A stretch of 26,569 bases of DNA. Origin: Opitutaceae bacterium. GTDB lineage: Bacteria > Verrucomicrobiota > Verrucomicrobiia > Opitutales > Opitutaceae. How positions within the stretch are numbered: position 1 is the stretch's first letter; every line of letters starts with the position of its first letter. Both the position numbers and the translations under genes were made by a program. The DNA lies in NCBI GenBank assembly GCA_025352845.1, contig JANXSC010000413.1:1-26569 (forward strand). Direction: 5' to 3'. Positions 14,790 through 22,385 of this stretch are shown one piece after another. Below the pieces are notes generated by a model, which was not told where the DNA came from, ran no database searches, and saw only the letters and a list, made by a program, of their open reading frames with translations.

Positions 14790-15775
14790 GCGTGCCGCGA
14801 AAGATCAAGGTGGATTGGTTTCTGCCCGCGATGGGCGTGGTCGTCGCCCTCGCTGCGCTCGGGCCCGCCATCGGAGCCACCGGTGGTCCGCTCAAGGCCG
14901 AGATTGTAACAAAGGCCGGCGTGATGGTGGCGTTTTTCGTTTACGGGCTCACGCTTTCTTTCGCAGCGCTGAAGGGCGGTGCGCTCAACTGGCGGCTGCA
15001 TCTCGCGGTGCAGGCGGGGACGTTTCTGCTTTTTCCGCTGCTCGGTTTCGTCTTGGCGAAACTCGCCGCGCCGTGGATGTCGGTGGATCTGCGCTTCGGA
15101 TTTTTCTATTTGTGCGCGCTCCCTTCGACGATCTCGTCGTCGGTGGCGCTGACGGGCGTCGCGCGCGGCAACGTGCCCGGTGCGGTCTTCAACGCCACGC
15201 TCTCCAGTCTGCTCGGCGTCGTGCTCACGCCGGTCTGGCTCTACCTGCTCGCGGGCGTGACGGGCGCGGGCATCGATCTTGGTGCGTCGATCGTGGACAT
15301 CGCCCGGATGCTCCTGCTGCCGATGGCGGTTGGGCAGCTTTGCCGGCCCGTGCTCGCGGCGTGGGCGGCGCGCCACCGCGCGAAGCTGCAACTCACCGAT
15401 CGGCTGCTCATCCTTTTTCTGATTTATTCTTCGTTCTGCGATTCGTTTGTGCAGCGCATCTGGGCCGGACACGGGGCGGCGCTGCTCGTGACCGTGACGG
15501 TGGTTTCGGCGATTTTGTTCACACTTGTTCTCGGTGCGATGGCCGGGCTCGCACGCGTGCTGGGGTTCGATCACGGCGATCGCATGGCACTAATCTTCTG
15601 CGGCTCAAAGAAAAGCCTGGCGCAGGGCGTGACGATGGGAAAGGTGCTGCTCGCCACGCATCCCGCGGCGGGCCTCGTGCTGCTGCCACTCATGATCTAT
15701 CACGCGCTGCAACTTATCGTCGGCGGCCTGCTCGCGCCGCGCTGGGCGAACGACGCGGAAAAGGAGCAACCGTGA
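14786..15775 (+). CDS. SBF-like (bile acid:sodium symporter family) transporter
   Basis: 329 residues with nine or ten hydrophobic segments and little else, typical of the SBF-like branch of the bile acid/arsenite/riboflavin superfamily (E. coli YfeH type). Characteristic stretches are GLTLSFAALKGGALNWRLH (about residues 55-73), LPSTISSSVALTGVARGN and, near the C-terminus, FCGSKKSLAQGVTMGKVL. Members are secondary transporters, and the solute here is unknown. It starts inside the murJ stop (ATGA) and ends inside the start of the GNAT gene (GTGA), so the three genes form a tightly coupled unit. The link to murJ may be only transcriptional. Confidence 0.88.
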   Translation: MSVPRKIKVDWFLPAMGVVVALAALGPAIGATGGPLKAEIVTKAGVMVAFFVYGLTLSFAALKGGALNWRLHLAVQAGTFLLFPLLGFVLAKLAAPWMSVDLRFGFFYLCALPSTISSSVALTGVARGNVPGAVFNATLSSLLGVVLTPVWLYLLAGVTGAGIDLGASIVDIARMLLLPMAVGQLCRPVLAAWAARHRAKLQLTDRLLILFLIYSSFCDSFVQRIWAGHGAALLVTVTVVSAILFTLVLGAMAGLARVLGFDHGDRMALIFCGSKKSLAQGVTMGKVLLATHPAAGLVLLPLMIYHALQLIVGGLLAPRWANDAEKEQP

Positions 15776-16071
15776 GCGCCGAGCCCGCGAAGAACGACGA
15801 GATTGTGGTGCGGCACAATGCCGCAGAGAGCCGTTTCGAGACGGTCGTGGACAGTTTTCTCTCGGTGGCCGACTACGAACTGGCGGCCGGCACCATGATA
15901 ATGACGCACACGTTCGTGCCGCCGGAGCTGCGCGGGCGGGGCATCGCGGAAAAACTCGTGCGCGCCGCCCTCGACTGGGCTCGCGCGGAACGGCTGCGCG
16001 TGGTGCCGGCCTGCGCGTATGTCGCGACCTTCGTGCAGCGGCATTCCGAGTATCAGCCTTTGGTTCGTTGA
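15772..16071 (+). CDS. Small GNAT-family N-acetyltransferase (YjdJ/Acetyltransf_CG type)
   Basis: 99 residues from a GTG that overlaps the preceding stop by 4 bases (GTGA). The compact domain shows IVVRHNAAESRFE at the start, MTHTFVPPELRGRGIAEKL in the middle (RGRGIA is the acetyl-CoA pyrophosphate loop) and VVPACAYVATFVQRH near the end. These are the hallmarks of the minimal GNAT family represented by YjdJ and human GATD/NATD1-like proteins. The acceptor is unknown. The strong overlap indicates co-translation with the SBF-like transporter. The end of the operon is unclear; no hairpin with a T-run was seen before the next gene at 16192. Confidence 0.85.
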   Translation: MSAEPAKNDEIVVRHNAAESRFETVVDSFLSVADYELAAGTMIMTHTFVPPELRGRGIAEKLVRAALDWARAERLRVVPACAYVATFVQRHSEYQPLVR

Positions 16072-16191
16072 TGCCGGGTTTCGGCACGCGGCCGATAGCG
16101 TGTCCTAAACTCGCGTGGAATACTGGCGCTCTGGCGCGGCTTGTGTTCAGTCCGGTATGTCAGTTTTTAGCACCCTCAATCCATCCATCCT

Positions 16192-16620
16192 ATGAAACGC
16201 AAAGCATCCGCAGTCTGGCGCGGCGACCTCAAATCCGGTCGCGGCACGATCTCCACCGAAAGCACCCTCCTCAAGGACGCGCAGTATGGCTTCGGCACCC
16301 GGTTTGAAAACGGCCCGGGCACCAATCCCGAGGAACTCATCGGCGCGGCGCACGCCGGGTGTTTCAGCATGGCGCTTTCCGGCGAGCTGGGCAAAGCCGG
16401 CTTCACCGCCGAGTCGATCGCGACGACTGCCACCGTCACGCTCGACAACCACCCGCAGACGAGCTGGACCGTCACGAAGATTCATCTCGAGTGCGCCGCG
16501 AAGATTCCCGGGATCGACGCCGAAAAATTTGCCGCCGTCGCCGCGGGCGCGAAAGCCGGTTGCCCGATCTCGCGCCTGCTGCAGGCCGCCGAGATCACCC
16601 TCGACGCCAAGCTCGTCTGA
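16192..16620 (+). CDS. OsmC-family peroxiredoxin
   Basis: 142 residues, full length for OsmC. It reduces organic hydroperoxides using two cysteines: Cys57 in HAGCFSMAL and Cys124 in KAGCPISRLL, matching the reactive and resolving cysteines (59 and 125) of E. coli OsmC. The N-terminal KASAVWRGDLKSGRGTIS and GTNPEELIGAAHAGC are also standard. The next gene, an Old Yellow Enzyme homologue, begins 12 bases after the stop, and a nitroreductase follows, so this heads a stress-response cluster. The 120-base upstream gap holds no pairing I would call an operator. A PerR- or OhrR-type regulator is not seen nearby. Confidence 0.93.
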   Translation: MKRKASAVWRGDLKSGRGTISTESTLLKDAQYGFGTRFENGPGTNPEELIGAAHAGCFSMALSGELGKAGFTAESIATTATVTLDNHPQTSWTVTKIHLECAAKIPGIDAEKFAAVAAGAKAGCPISRLLQAAEITLDAKLV

Positions 16621-16632
16621 TTCGGTTTCCGC

Positions 16633-17703
16633 ATGTCGCACCTCTTTGCTCCGCTCACGATCAAATCCATCACGCTGCGCAATCGCATCGGCGTCTCGCC
16701 GATGTGCATGTATTCATCGGACGACGGGGTGGCGCACGACTGGCATCTCGTCCACCTCGGCGCGCGGGCCGCGGGTGGTGCCGCGCTCGTGATTGCAGAG
16801 GCGACGGCGGTGTCGCCCGAGGGCCGCATCACGCCGGGTGACGCCGGGATCTGGGCGGAGAAACACGTCGAGCCGATCGCACGGATCAACCGTTTCGTGA
16901 AGTCGCAGGGTGCGGTGCCCGGCATCCAACTCGCGCACGCGGGGCGCAAGGCGAGCGCAGCGCGACCGTGGGAGGGCGGGGCACATCTCGCCGACGCGGT
17001 CGGCGGGTGGACGCCGGTGGCCCCGAGCGCCGTCGCGTTTGGCGACGGGCTGAACAAAATCCCGCACGAACTTTCGCCCGACGAAATCGGGCGCGTGCAG
17101 GCGGATTTTATCGCCGCGGCGAAGCGCGCGCTCGCCGCCGGTTGCGAGTGGCTGGAGGTGCATGGCGCCCACGGCTACCTCGGCCACGAGTTTCTCTCCC
17201 CGTTCTCGAATCGCCGCACCGATCGCTACGGGGGCGGATTTGAGAATCGCATTCGTTTCCTCGTGGAGACGACGCGGGCGGTGCGCGCCGTGTGGCCGGA
17301 TAACCTTCCGCTCGCCGTGCGAGTCTCGTGCACCGATTGGGCCGAAGGCGGCTGGACGATCGACGAATGCGTGGAACTCGCGCGACGCCTCAAGGCCGAG
17401 GGCGTCGACTTGATCGATTGCAGCTCGGGCGGCGGTGTGGCGGGCGCGAAGATTCCGGTCGGGGCGGGCTATCAGGTGCCGTTGGCCGAGCGCATCCGGC
17501 GCGAAGCGGGCATCGCGACCGCCGCCGTCGGCATGATCACGGCTCCGATGCAGGCCGATCAAATTGTGCGCAACGGGCAGGCCGACGTCGTGCTGCTGGC
17601 GCGCGAGCTCCTGCGCGATCCGAACTGGCCGTTGCGTGCGGCGCGCGCCTTGCACGCGAAACCGCTGCCCGCGCCGCCGGTGCAATATGCTCGCGCGTGG
17701 TGA
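16633..17703 (+). CDS. Old Yellow Enzyme, YqjM-type NADH:flavin oxidoreductase
   Basis: 356 residues. It is an FMN-containing TIM barrel that reduces activated C=C bonds with NADPH. It belongs to the YqjM ('thermophilic-like') class: Cys25 and Tyr27 in SPMCMYSSDDG correspond to Cys26 and Tyr28 of B. subtilis YqjM. The substrate-binding pair is His177/His180 (EVHGAHGYLGHEFLSP), followed by NRRTDRYGGGFENR. The phosphate-binding end ADVVLLARELLRDPNWPLRAA is intact. YqjM is induced by peroxides and electrophiles, which fits the position 12 bases after an OsmC gene and 28 bases before a nitroreductase gene. Confidence 0.92.
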   Translation: MSHLFAPLTIKSITLRNRIGVSPMCMYSSDDGVAHDWHLVHLGARAAGGAALVIAEATAVSPEGRITPGDAGIWAEKHVEPIARINRFVKSQGAVPGIQLAHAGRKASAARPWEGGAHLADAVGGWTPVAPSAVAFGDGLNKIPHELSPDEIGRVQADFIAAAKRALAAGCEWLEVHGAHGYLGHEFLSPFSNRRTDRYGGGFENRIRFLVETTRAVRAVWPDNLPLAVRVSCTDWAEGGWTIDECVELARRLKAEGVDLIDCSSGGGVAGAKIPVGAGYQVPLAERIRREAGIATAAVGMITAPMQADQIVRNGQADVVLLARELLRDPNWPLRAARALHAKPLPAPPVQYARAW

Positions 17704-17731
17704 ACGGCGTTGCTTTTAGGAACGGAAATTT

Positions 17732-18385
17732 ATGCCCGCTTCTCCCTCTCCGCAGCAGCTCATCGACGCGCTCAACTGGCGCTACGCGACGAAGAAATTC
17801 GACCCGGCGCAAAAAATCGCCGACGAAACATGGCACGCGCTCGAGCAAGCACTCGTGCTCGCGCCCTCCTCGATCGGATTGCAGCCGTGGAAATTCTATG
17901 TGGTGACGGATGCCGACACGAAGGCGCGGCTCACTGCGGCATCGTATCGGCAGACGCAGGCGAGCGATTGCTCGCACTTCATTGTGTTTGCGGTGCGGCG
18001 GGGCATCGACGAGACCCACGTCGAGCGCCACATTGAGCGGATGGTCGAAGTTCGCGGCGTCGCACCGGAGTCGCTCGCCAGATTTCGCAGCATGACGATG
18101 GTGAATCTCGATCGGGCGAAAAACGACGGCACGCTCGACACGTGGCAGGAGCATCAAATCTACATTGCGCTTGGGCAGTTCATGACGAGCGCGGCGGTGC
18201 TTGGCATCGACACCTGCCCCATGGAGGGCATCGAGCGCGCGAAATTCGACGAGATCCTGGGCCTCGAGGGCTCGGACTACGCGACGGTCGTAGCGTGCGC
18301 AGCGGGCCATCGGCTGGCCGACGACAAATACGCGGCGGCCAAAAAAGTCCGCTTCAAGACCGAGGATGTCGTCGTGCGGATTTGA
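17732..18385 (+). CDS. Nitroreductase-family NAD(P)H-dependent oxidoreductase (NfsB-like)
   Basis: 217 residues, the length of NfsB-type FMN enzymes. The N-terminal helix and RYATKKFDP bind the FMN phosphate, PSSIGLQPWKFYVV (about 46-59) is the second FMN segment, and the C-terminal ATVVACAAGHRLADDKYAAAKKVRF closes the fold. Family members reduce nitro compounds and quinones in two-electron steps. The upstream AGGAACGGA serves as ribosome-binding site for ATG 17732. With OsmC and the YqjM-like enzyme it forms a three-gene detoxification cluster ended by the hairpin at 18393-18416. Confidence 0.92.
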   Translation: MPASPSPQQLIDALNWRYATKKFDPAQKIADETWHALEQALVLAPSSIGLQPWKFYVVTDADTKARLTAASYRQTQASDCSHFIVFAVRRGIDETHVERHIERMVEVRGVAPESLARFRSMTMVNLDRAKNDGTLDTWQEHQIYIALGQFMTSAAVLGIDTCPMEGIERAKFDEILGLEGSDYATVVACAAGHRLADDKYAAAKKVRFKTEDVVVRI

Positions 18386-18392
18386 TTCGTAG

Positions 18393-18416
18393 CGCTGTCG
18401 GCTGACCGCGTTTTTT
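18393..18416 (+). terminator. Intrinsic terminator after the nitroreductase gene
   Basis: CGC-T-GTC (18393-18399), loop GGCT and GAC-C-GCG (18404-18410) form a short stem with one mismatch, followed directly by six T residues (18411-18416). It lies 8 bases after the stop codon. Confidence 0.65.
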
Positions 18417-18423
18417 AGTGAAA

Positions 18424-18450
18424 GCAGCACGGTCAGGCTCACCGTGCTAC
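18424..18450. repeat. Palindromic repeat between convergent genes
   Basis: GCAGCACGGT (18424-18433), 7-nt loop and ACCGTGCTAC (18441-18450) pair with one mismatch. The reverse-strand reading, beginning GTAGCACGGTGAGCCTGACC, resembles the sequence at 18390-18410 just upstream, so the two look like diverged copies of one unit. It could also act as a terminator for the minus-strand pseudouridine synthase gene ending at 18447. Confidence 0.6.
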
Positions 18451-19019
18451 GGCGCAAACACCGCCGCGCGCTCGGCGGCCTTGAGTTCGCGCCATTTCTC
18501 AGCCGCGAGATCACCGAGCTGGAAATCTCCGATCCGTGCGCGGACGAGCCGCAGCGTCGGATGACCGCCGGCCGCCGTCATGCGGCGGACTTGGCGATTT
18601 TTCCCCTCGGTGAGTTCGAGCGCGAGCCACGCGTCGGGAATGTTTTTCCGAAAACGAATCGGCGGGTCGCGCGGGGGGAGGTTCGGCGCGGGATCGAGCA
18701 GGTGGGCGCGACAGGGGAGCGTGCGGTAATCGTCGATGGCGAGGCCACCGCGGGCGAGGCGAGTGAGCGTGGCGGCTGAGGGGACGCGTTCGACTTGTGC
18801 CCAGTATTCGCGGCGATGCGCGTGCCTGGGGTCGAGGAGCTGAGAGTTAAGCCCGGGCTCGTCACTAAGGAGCAGCAGGCCTTCACTGTCGGCGTCGAGG
18901 CGGCCGAGGGCGTAGACGTTTTTCGGCAGGGAAAATTCCGCGAGCGTGCGCCAGCGTGAACCGGGCTCGGGGGTGAACTGCGAGAGGACGCCGTAGGGTT
19001 TGTGGAAGGCGAGGAGCAC
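18447..19019 (-). CDS. RluE/RsuA-type pseudouridine synthase
   Basis: 190 residues from GTG 19019; a GTG at 19043 would add eight residues taken from a palindromic repeat, so I prefer the shorter form. It converts a uridine in rRNA to pseudouridine. The opening LLAFHKPYGVLSQFTPEPG and the catalytic motif GRLDADSEGLLLL (Asp42) are clear, as is EGKNRQVRRMTAAGGHPTLRLVR. No S4 RNA-binding domain precedes the catalytic domain, which matches RluE, the enzyme for 23S rRNA U2457 in E. coli. The exact target in this organism is inferred. It is convergent with the nitroreductase gene. Confidence 0.9.
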   Translation of the reverse strand: MLLAFHKPYGVLSQFTPEPGSRWRTLAEFSLPKNVYALGRLDADSEGLLLLSDEPGLNSQLLDPRHAHRREYWAQVERVPSAATLTRLARGGLAIDDYRTLPCRAHLLDPAPNLPPRDPPIRFRKNIPDAWLALELTEGKNRQVRRMTAAGGHPTLRLVRARIGDFQLGDLAAEKWRELKAAERAAVFAP

Positions 19020-19032
19020 GGGAGAAGTTAAT

Positions 19033-19100
19033 CGCGGAAACACGGAAAGGCGGAAGCACGGAAATTCTGTTCCGCGCTTTCGTTCTGCCGCGATTCCGCG
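19033..19100. repeat. Imperfect palindromic repeat, GCGGAA-rich
   Basis: Two 31-base arms (19033-19063 and 19070-19100) with a 6-base spacer match as inverted repeats at about 22 of 31 positions. Each arm is built from CGGAA-containing units of 7-9 bases. The element fills the gap between the divergent pseudouridine synthase and MDR genes. Confidence 0.75.
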
Positions 19101-19111
19101 ATACTCCCTCC

Positions 19112-20116
19112 ATGCGTGCCGTCCAATTCACCGGGGTCAATCAGCTCAACGTAACCGAGGTCTGCGAACCGGAGGCGGCGGCGGGCGAGGTTGTCGTCGC
19201 GCTCCGCGCGGCTGCGCTCAACCACCGCGATGTGTGGATCAAGCAGGGACATTATGCCGGGCTGAAGTGGCCTTGTCGCCCCGGTTCCGATGGAGCGGGC
19301 GTGGTGGTTGCGGTCGGTTCCGCCGACGATTCGGCATGGATCGGACGCGAGGTCGTGATCAACCCGAGCTTCGGGTGGGGCGCGAGCGAGCACGCGCAGG
19401 GATCGAATTTCACGATCCTCGGCTTGCCGCGCGACGGCACCCTCGCGGAAAAAATCGCGGTGCCGGTGGCGCAGCTTGCCGCGAAGCCTGTGCATCTTTC
19501 GTGGGAGGAAGCGGCGGCGCTGCCGCTGGCGGGCCTCACGGCGTATCGCGCGCTGTTCGCTCGGGCGCACTTGCGCGCGGGCGAGCGCGTGCTCGTGACG
19601 GGGATTGGCGGCGGCGTGGCGTTGTTCGCGCTGCAATATGCGGTGGCGGTCGGGGCGGAGGTGTGGGTGACGTCGAGTTCGCCGGATAAAATCGCGCGCG
19701 CTCTCACGCTCGGGGCGCGCGGTGGCTTCGACTACACGCAGCCGGGCTGGGCCAAGGAGACGGCAACGCACATCCCCGGCGGTGGTTTCGATGTGATCGT
19801 GGACAGCGCGGGCGGCGAGGGTTTCGGCGAACTGCTCGATCTCGCGGCACCGGGCGGGCGGATCGTGTTTTTCGGGGCGACGCGCGGCAATACGCCGGCG
19901 CTGGCGCTGCGAAAGATTTTCTGGCGGCAGCTCTCGGTGCTCGGCACGACGATGGGCTCGCCCGCGGACTGGAGCGCGATGATGGAATTTGTCGCATTGC
20001 ATCGATTGAAGCCGATCGTGAGCGAGGTGTTTTCACTGGAGCGCGCGGCCGAGGCGTTTGCCCTGATGGAGCGGGGCGGGCAGTTTGGAAAAATCGTGAT
20101 GCGAATCGGTGGCTGA
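19112..20116 (+). CDS. MDR-family alcohol dehydrogenase / quinone oxidoreductase-like protein without zinc ligands
   Basis: 334 residues. It is a medium-chain dehydrogenase/reductase with an N-terminal GroES-like domain (NHRDVWIKQGHY, PGSDGAGVVVAVG) and a Rossmann domain (GIGGGVALFALQYAVAVGAEV, about 165-185). The usual Cys and His ligands of catalytic and structural zinc are missing; Cys is almost absent from the N-terminal domain. It is therefore closer to quinone oxidoreductases such as QOR and YogA-like proteins than to true alcohol dehydrogenases. The SSSPDKI after the nucleotide fold suggests NADPH rather than NADH. It ends just before another palindromic repeat. No functional partner is evident nearby. 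Confidence 0.88.
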   Translation: MRAVQFTGVNQLNVTEVCEPEAAAGEVVVALRAAALNHRDVWIKQGHYAGLKWPCRPGSDGAGVVVAVGSADDSAWIGREVVINPSFGWGASEHAQGSNFTILGLPRDGTLAEKIAVPVAQLAAKPVHLSWEEAAALPLAGLTAYRALFARAHLRAGERVLVTGIGGGVALFALQYAVAVGAEVWVTSSSPDKIARALTLGARGGFDYTQPGWAKETATHIPGGGFDVIVDSAGGEGFGELLDLAAPGGRIVFFGATRGNTPALALRKIFWRQLSVLGTTMGSPADWSAMMEFVALHRLKPIVSEVFSLERAAEAFALMERGGQFGKIVMRIGG

Positions 20117-20126
20117 TTTTTTGACC

Positions 20127-20196
20127 GCGGATTACGCGGATGGCGCAGATCAAGGCAGAGGGGTTCGAAGCTATCCGCGAAATCCGCGTAATCCGC
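20127..20196. repeat. Palindromic repeat, GCGGAT-type
   Basis: GCGGATTACGCGGAT (20127-20141) and ATCCGCGTAATCCGC (20182-20196) form a perfect 15-bp stem. Pairing continues inwards with mismatches (GGCGCAGAT against ATCCGCGAA). It resembles the widespread CGGATTACACGGAT-type intergenic repeats of Verrucomicrobiota and Planctomycetota, a resemblance I judge from memory. It lies between the MDR gene and the mannose-1-phosphate guanylyltransferase gene and may also stop transcription. Confidence 0.8.
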
Positions 20197-20257
20197 AATT
20201 AAATGTTTTATTCTGACTTGGCGTTGACGAAGGTGGCTGGGACAACTTCCGCCAAAC

Positions 20258-21328
20258 ATGAGCGTCCATTCCAAATTCTACGCGTGCATCATGGCTGGTG
20301 GTAGCGGCGAGCGGTTCTGGCCGATGAGCCGGGCGCAGACGCCGAAGCATCTTTTGAAGCTCCTGTCGGAACGGACGCTGGTCGAGGAGACGGTGCGGCG
20401 ATTGGGCGCGGCGGTGCCGCGAGAAAATATTTTTGTGCTGACCAATGAGGTGCAGCTTCCCGGCACGCGCGCGGCGCTGGCCGGACTACTGCCGGCGGAC
20501 CAGATCGTGGCGGAGCCGGCGAAGCGCGACACGGCGCCGGCCGCAGCGCTGGCGACCGCGCTCGTGCGGGCGCGCGGTGGCGAGGGCGCGACCCTCGCGC
20601 TACTACCCGCGGACGCGTTCATCGCGGATGCGGCGAAGTGCGCCGGGCAGATCGCCGCGGCGCTGACGCGGGCGGCGGAGTCGGGCGCGATTCTCACCAT
20701 CGCGATCAAGCCGGATCATCCGGCGACTGGATTTGGTTACTTGGAGATGGGCGCCGAGCGTGCTCGGAATGCGACAGGAGTGGTGCGAGAGGTAAAGCGT
20801 TTCGTCGAGAAGCCCGATGCGGCGACGGCGCAGCGCTACGTCGCGAGCGGTAACTTCGCATGGAATGCCGGGATGTTTTTCTGGCGCGTCGGCACCTTTC
20901 TCGCCGAGGCGGATTGCAACGCGCCGGAGCTGGCGCGTTTCATCCGCGATTTTCCGACCGGTGATTTCTCGACCTACCTCACGCGGCATTTCCCGGCGTT
21001 GCCGAAAATTTCCGTCGACTACGCGATCATGGAGAAGGCGCGCGCGGTCGAGACACTGCTGGCCGAGTTTGATTGGGACGATGTCGGGCTGTGGACGGCG
21101 CTGCCGAAGCACCTGAAGACCGATGCCGCGGGCAATGCGTCACGCGGTCACGTCGTGGTCAGCGATTCGGCCAACAACATCGCGGTGAGCAACGGCCGCA
21201 CGATCGCTTTGTGCGGCGTGAAGGATCTCGTGGTGGTGGAGACGGCAGACGCGATCCTCGTGTGCCACCGCGATGCGGTGCAGGACATCAAGAAGATCGT
21301 GACGCAGCTGCCGAAGGAGCTGCTGTGA
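20258..21328 (+). CDS. manC: Mannose-1-phosphate guanylyltransferase
   Basis: 356 residues. It makes GDP-mannose from GTP and mannose 1-phosphate for exopolysaccharide, O-antigen or glycoprotein synthesis. The nucleotidyltransferase signature IMAGGSGERFWPMSR lies at 11-25, and PK of the same site at 29-30. LLPADAFI (metal site), GFGYLEMG, VKRFVEKPD and GNFAWNAGMFFWR follow in the usual order, and WDDVGLWTAL ends the catalytic region. The protein is the short form without the C-terminal phosphomannose isomerase domain. Its last 41 bases overlap the 3' end of the convergent adenosine deaminase gene. No other nucleotide-sugar gene is in the window. Confidence 0.92.
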   Translation: MSVHSKFYACIMAGGSGERFWPMSRAQTPKHLLKLLSERTLVEETVRRLGAAVPRENIFVLTNEVQLPGTRAALAGLLPADQIVAEPAKRDTAPAAALATALVRARGGEGATLALLPADAFIADAAKCAGQIAAALTRAAESGAILTIAIKPDHPATGFGYLEMGAERARNATGVVREVKRFVEKPDAATAQRYVASGNFAWNAGMFFWRVGTFLAEADCNAPELARFIRDFPTGDFSTYLTRHFPALPKISVDYAIMEKARAVETLLAEFDWDDVGLWTALPKHLKTDAAGNASRGHVVVSDSANNIAVSNGRTIALCGVKDLVVVETADAILVCHRDAVQDIKKIVTQLPKELL

Positions 21329-22325
21329 GCGCGGCGGCGAGTTCGGCGAAGTAGCGTTGCTTGGTCGCTGCGGGTAGATCGGCGACCTCGAAACCGTTGC
21401 GCGCGATCTGCACGAGGGTTGCGGGCGTAAGGCCGGCCTCGGTGGCGAGGGCGAGGTAGTCGTCGTTAAGCTGGTTGCCGAAAAGCATCGGGTCGTCGGT
21501 GCTGACGGTGCAGCGGATGCCGGCGGCGAGAAAACGCGCGATGGGGTGCTCGCGCATGGAGGGCACGGCGCGGAGTTTCACGTTGCTGATCGGCGTCATG
21601 TCGAGGGTGACATCGCGCTCGCGCAGGAGCGCCATGACGGCGGGATCGCCGAGGGCGCCGAGACCGTGCTGGACGCGGCGCGTGCCGGGGAACTCGACGG
21701 CGCGGCGCACATCGTCGGCGGGCGAGAACTCGCCGGCGTGCGCCTTGGTGGTTTTGCCGAGGGCGCGGACGCGCGACCAGACCTCGGCGCTCCACGGTTG
21801 AAACTCGGGGCGCTCGAAGCCGTGCAGATCGACGCCGGCGACCTCGTCCCAAGTGATCGCCTCGTCGACGACCCGCGCGAGCGGGCCGGCGTAGTGGTCG
21901 CGAAACATCCCGAGGTAGAGGCGGAGTTCAAGGCCGGGCGGCTTGGCGGCGCAGATCGCGCGGTCGATTTCACGGAAGGGCGTTTTCCCGATGCGCTCGG
22001 CGGTGCCGAGGTGGAAGCTGCATTCGAGGTAGACACAGTTTTGCGCGACCACATCGGCGAAGACGCGGCGGCAGCTTTCGAAATAATTTTCCCGGGAAAC
22101 GAACCACTGGAAGAAGCACGAATCGAACTGCTCCTGAAACAGTGCGAAGCCGTCGAAGCGGTAGTCGGGGTGCCAGTAGGGTGGCGGCGAGGCGAAGGCG
22201 ACGGGGTCGATGCGCCGGGCGAGCTCGAGCGGGAGCGAGCCCTCGAGGTGGAGATGGGTTTCGGTCTTGGGGAGTCGCGCAATGTAGGCGCGAAGGGCGG
22301 CGGCGGAAGGCATAAAGAGTTTCAT
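21288..22325 (-). CDS. Adenosine deaminase family protein
   Basis: 345 residues from ATG 22325. It is a TIM-barrel metal-dependent deaminase. Zinc ligands and catalytic residues are all in place: His24 and His26 (ETHLHLEG), His196 and Glu199 (KAHAGEF), His220 (VQHG) and Asp277/278 (STDDP). It converts adenosine, or possibly adenine or a modified adenosine, to the inosine-type product; substrate cannot be settled by these motifs. It is divergent from a nucleosidase and a purine-type permease, 60 bases away, making a salvage cluster. Its tail overlaps manC on the opposite strand by 41 bases. Confidence 0.9.
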   Translation of the reverse strand: MKLFMPSAAALRAYIARLPKTETHLHLEGSLPLELARRIDPVAFASPPPYWHPDYRFDGFALFQEQFDSCFFQWFVSRENYFESCRRVFADVVAQNCVYLECSFHLGTAERIGKTPFREIDRAICAAKPPGLELRLYLGMFRDHYAGPLARVVDEAITWDEVAGVDLHGFERPEFQPWSAEVWSRVRALGKTTKAHAGEFSPADDVRRAVEFPGTRRVQHGLGALGDPAVMALLRERDVTLDMTPISNVKLRAVPSMREHPIARFLAAGIRCTVSTDDPMLFGNQLNDDYLALATEAGLTPATLVQIARNGFEVADLPAATKQRYFAELAAALTAAPSAAASRSS

Positions 22326-22385
22326 TGAGCAGGCGGCGGGCCGGCGCAAGCTGCGGGCACGGGCGCTGCTTGACACACCCATCAC

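Noticed and set aside
14483..15574. A 363-codon minus-strand frame opposite murJ and the SBF-like gene, and similar frames at 13647-14615 and 6715-7776
   Set aside because: They have the same shadow composition (Arg/His/Glu-rich), no motif, and lie opposite well-supported genes.
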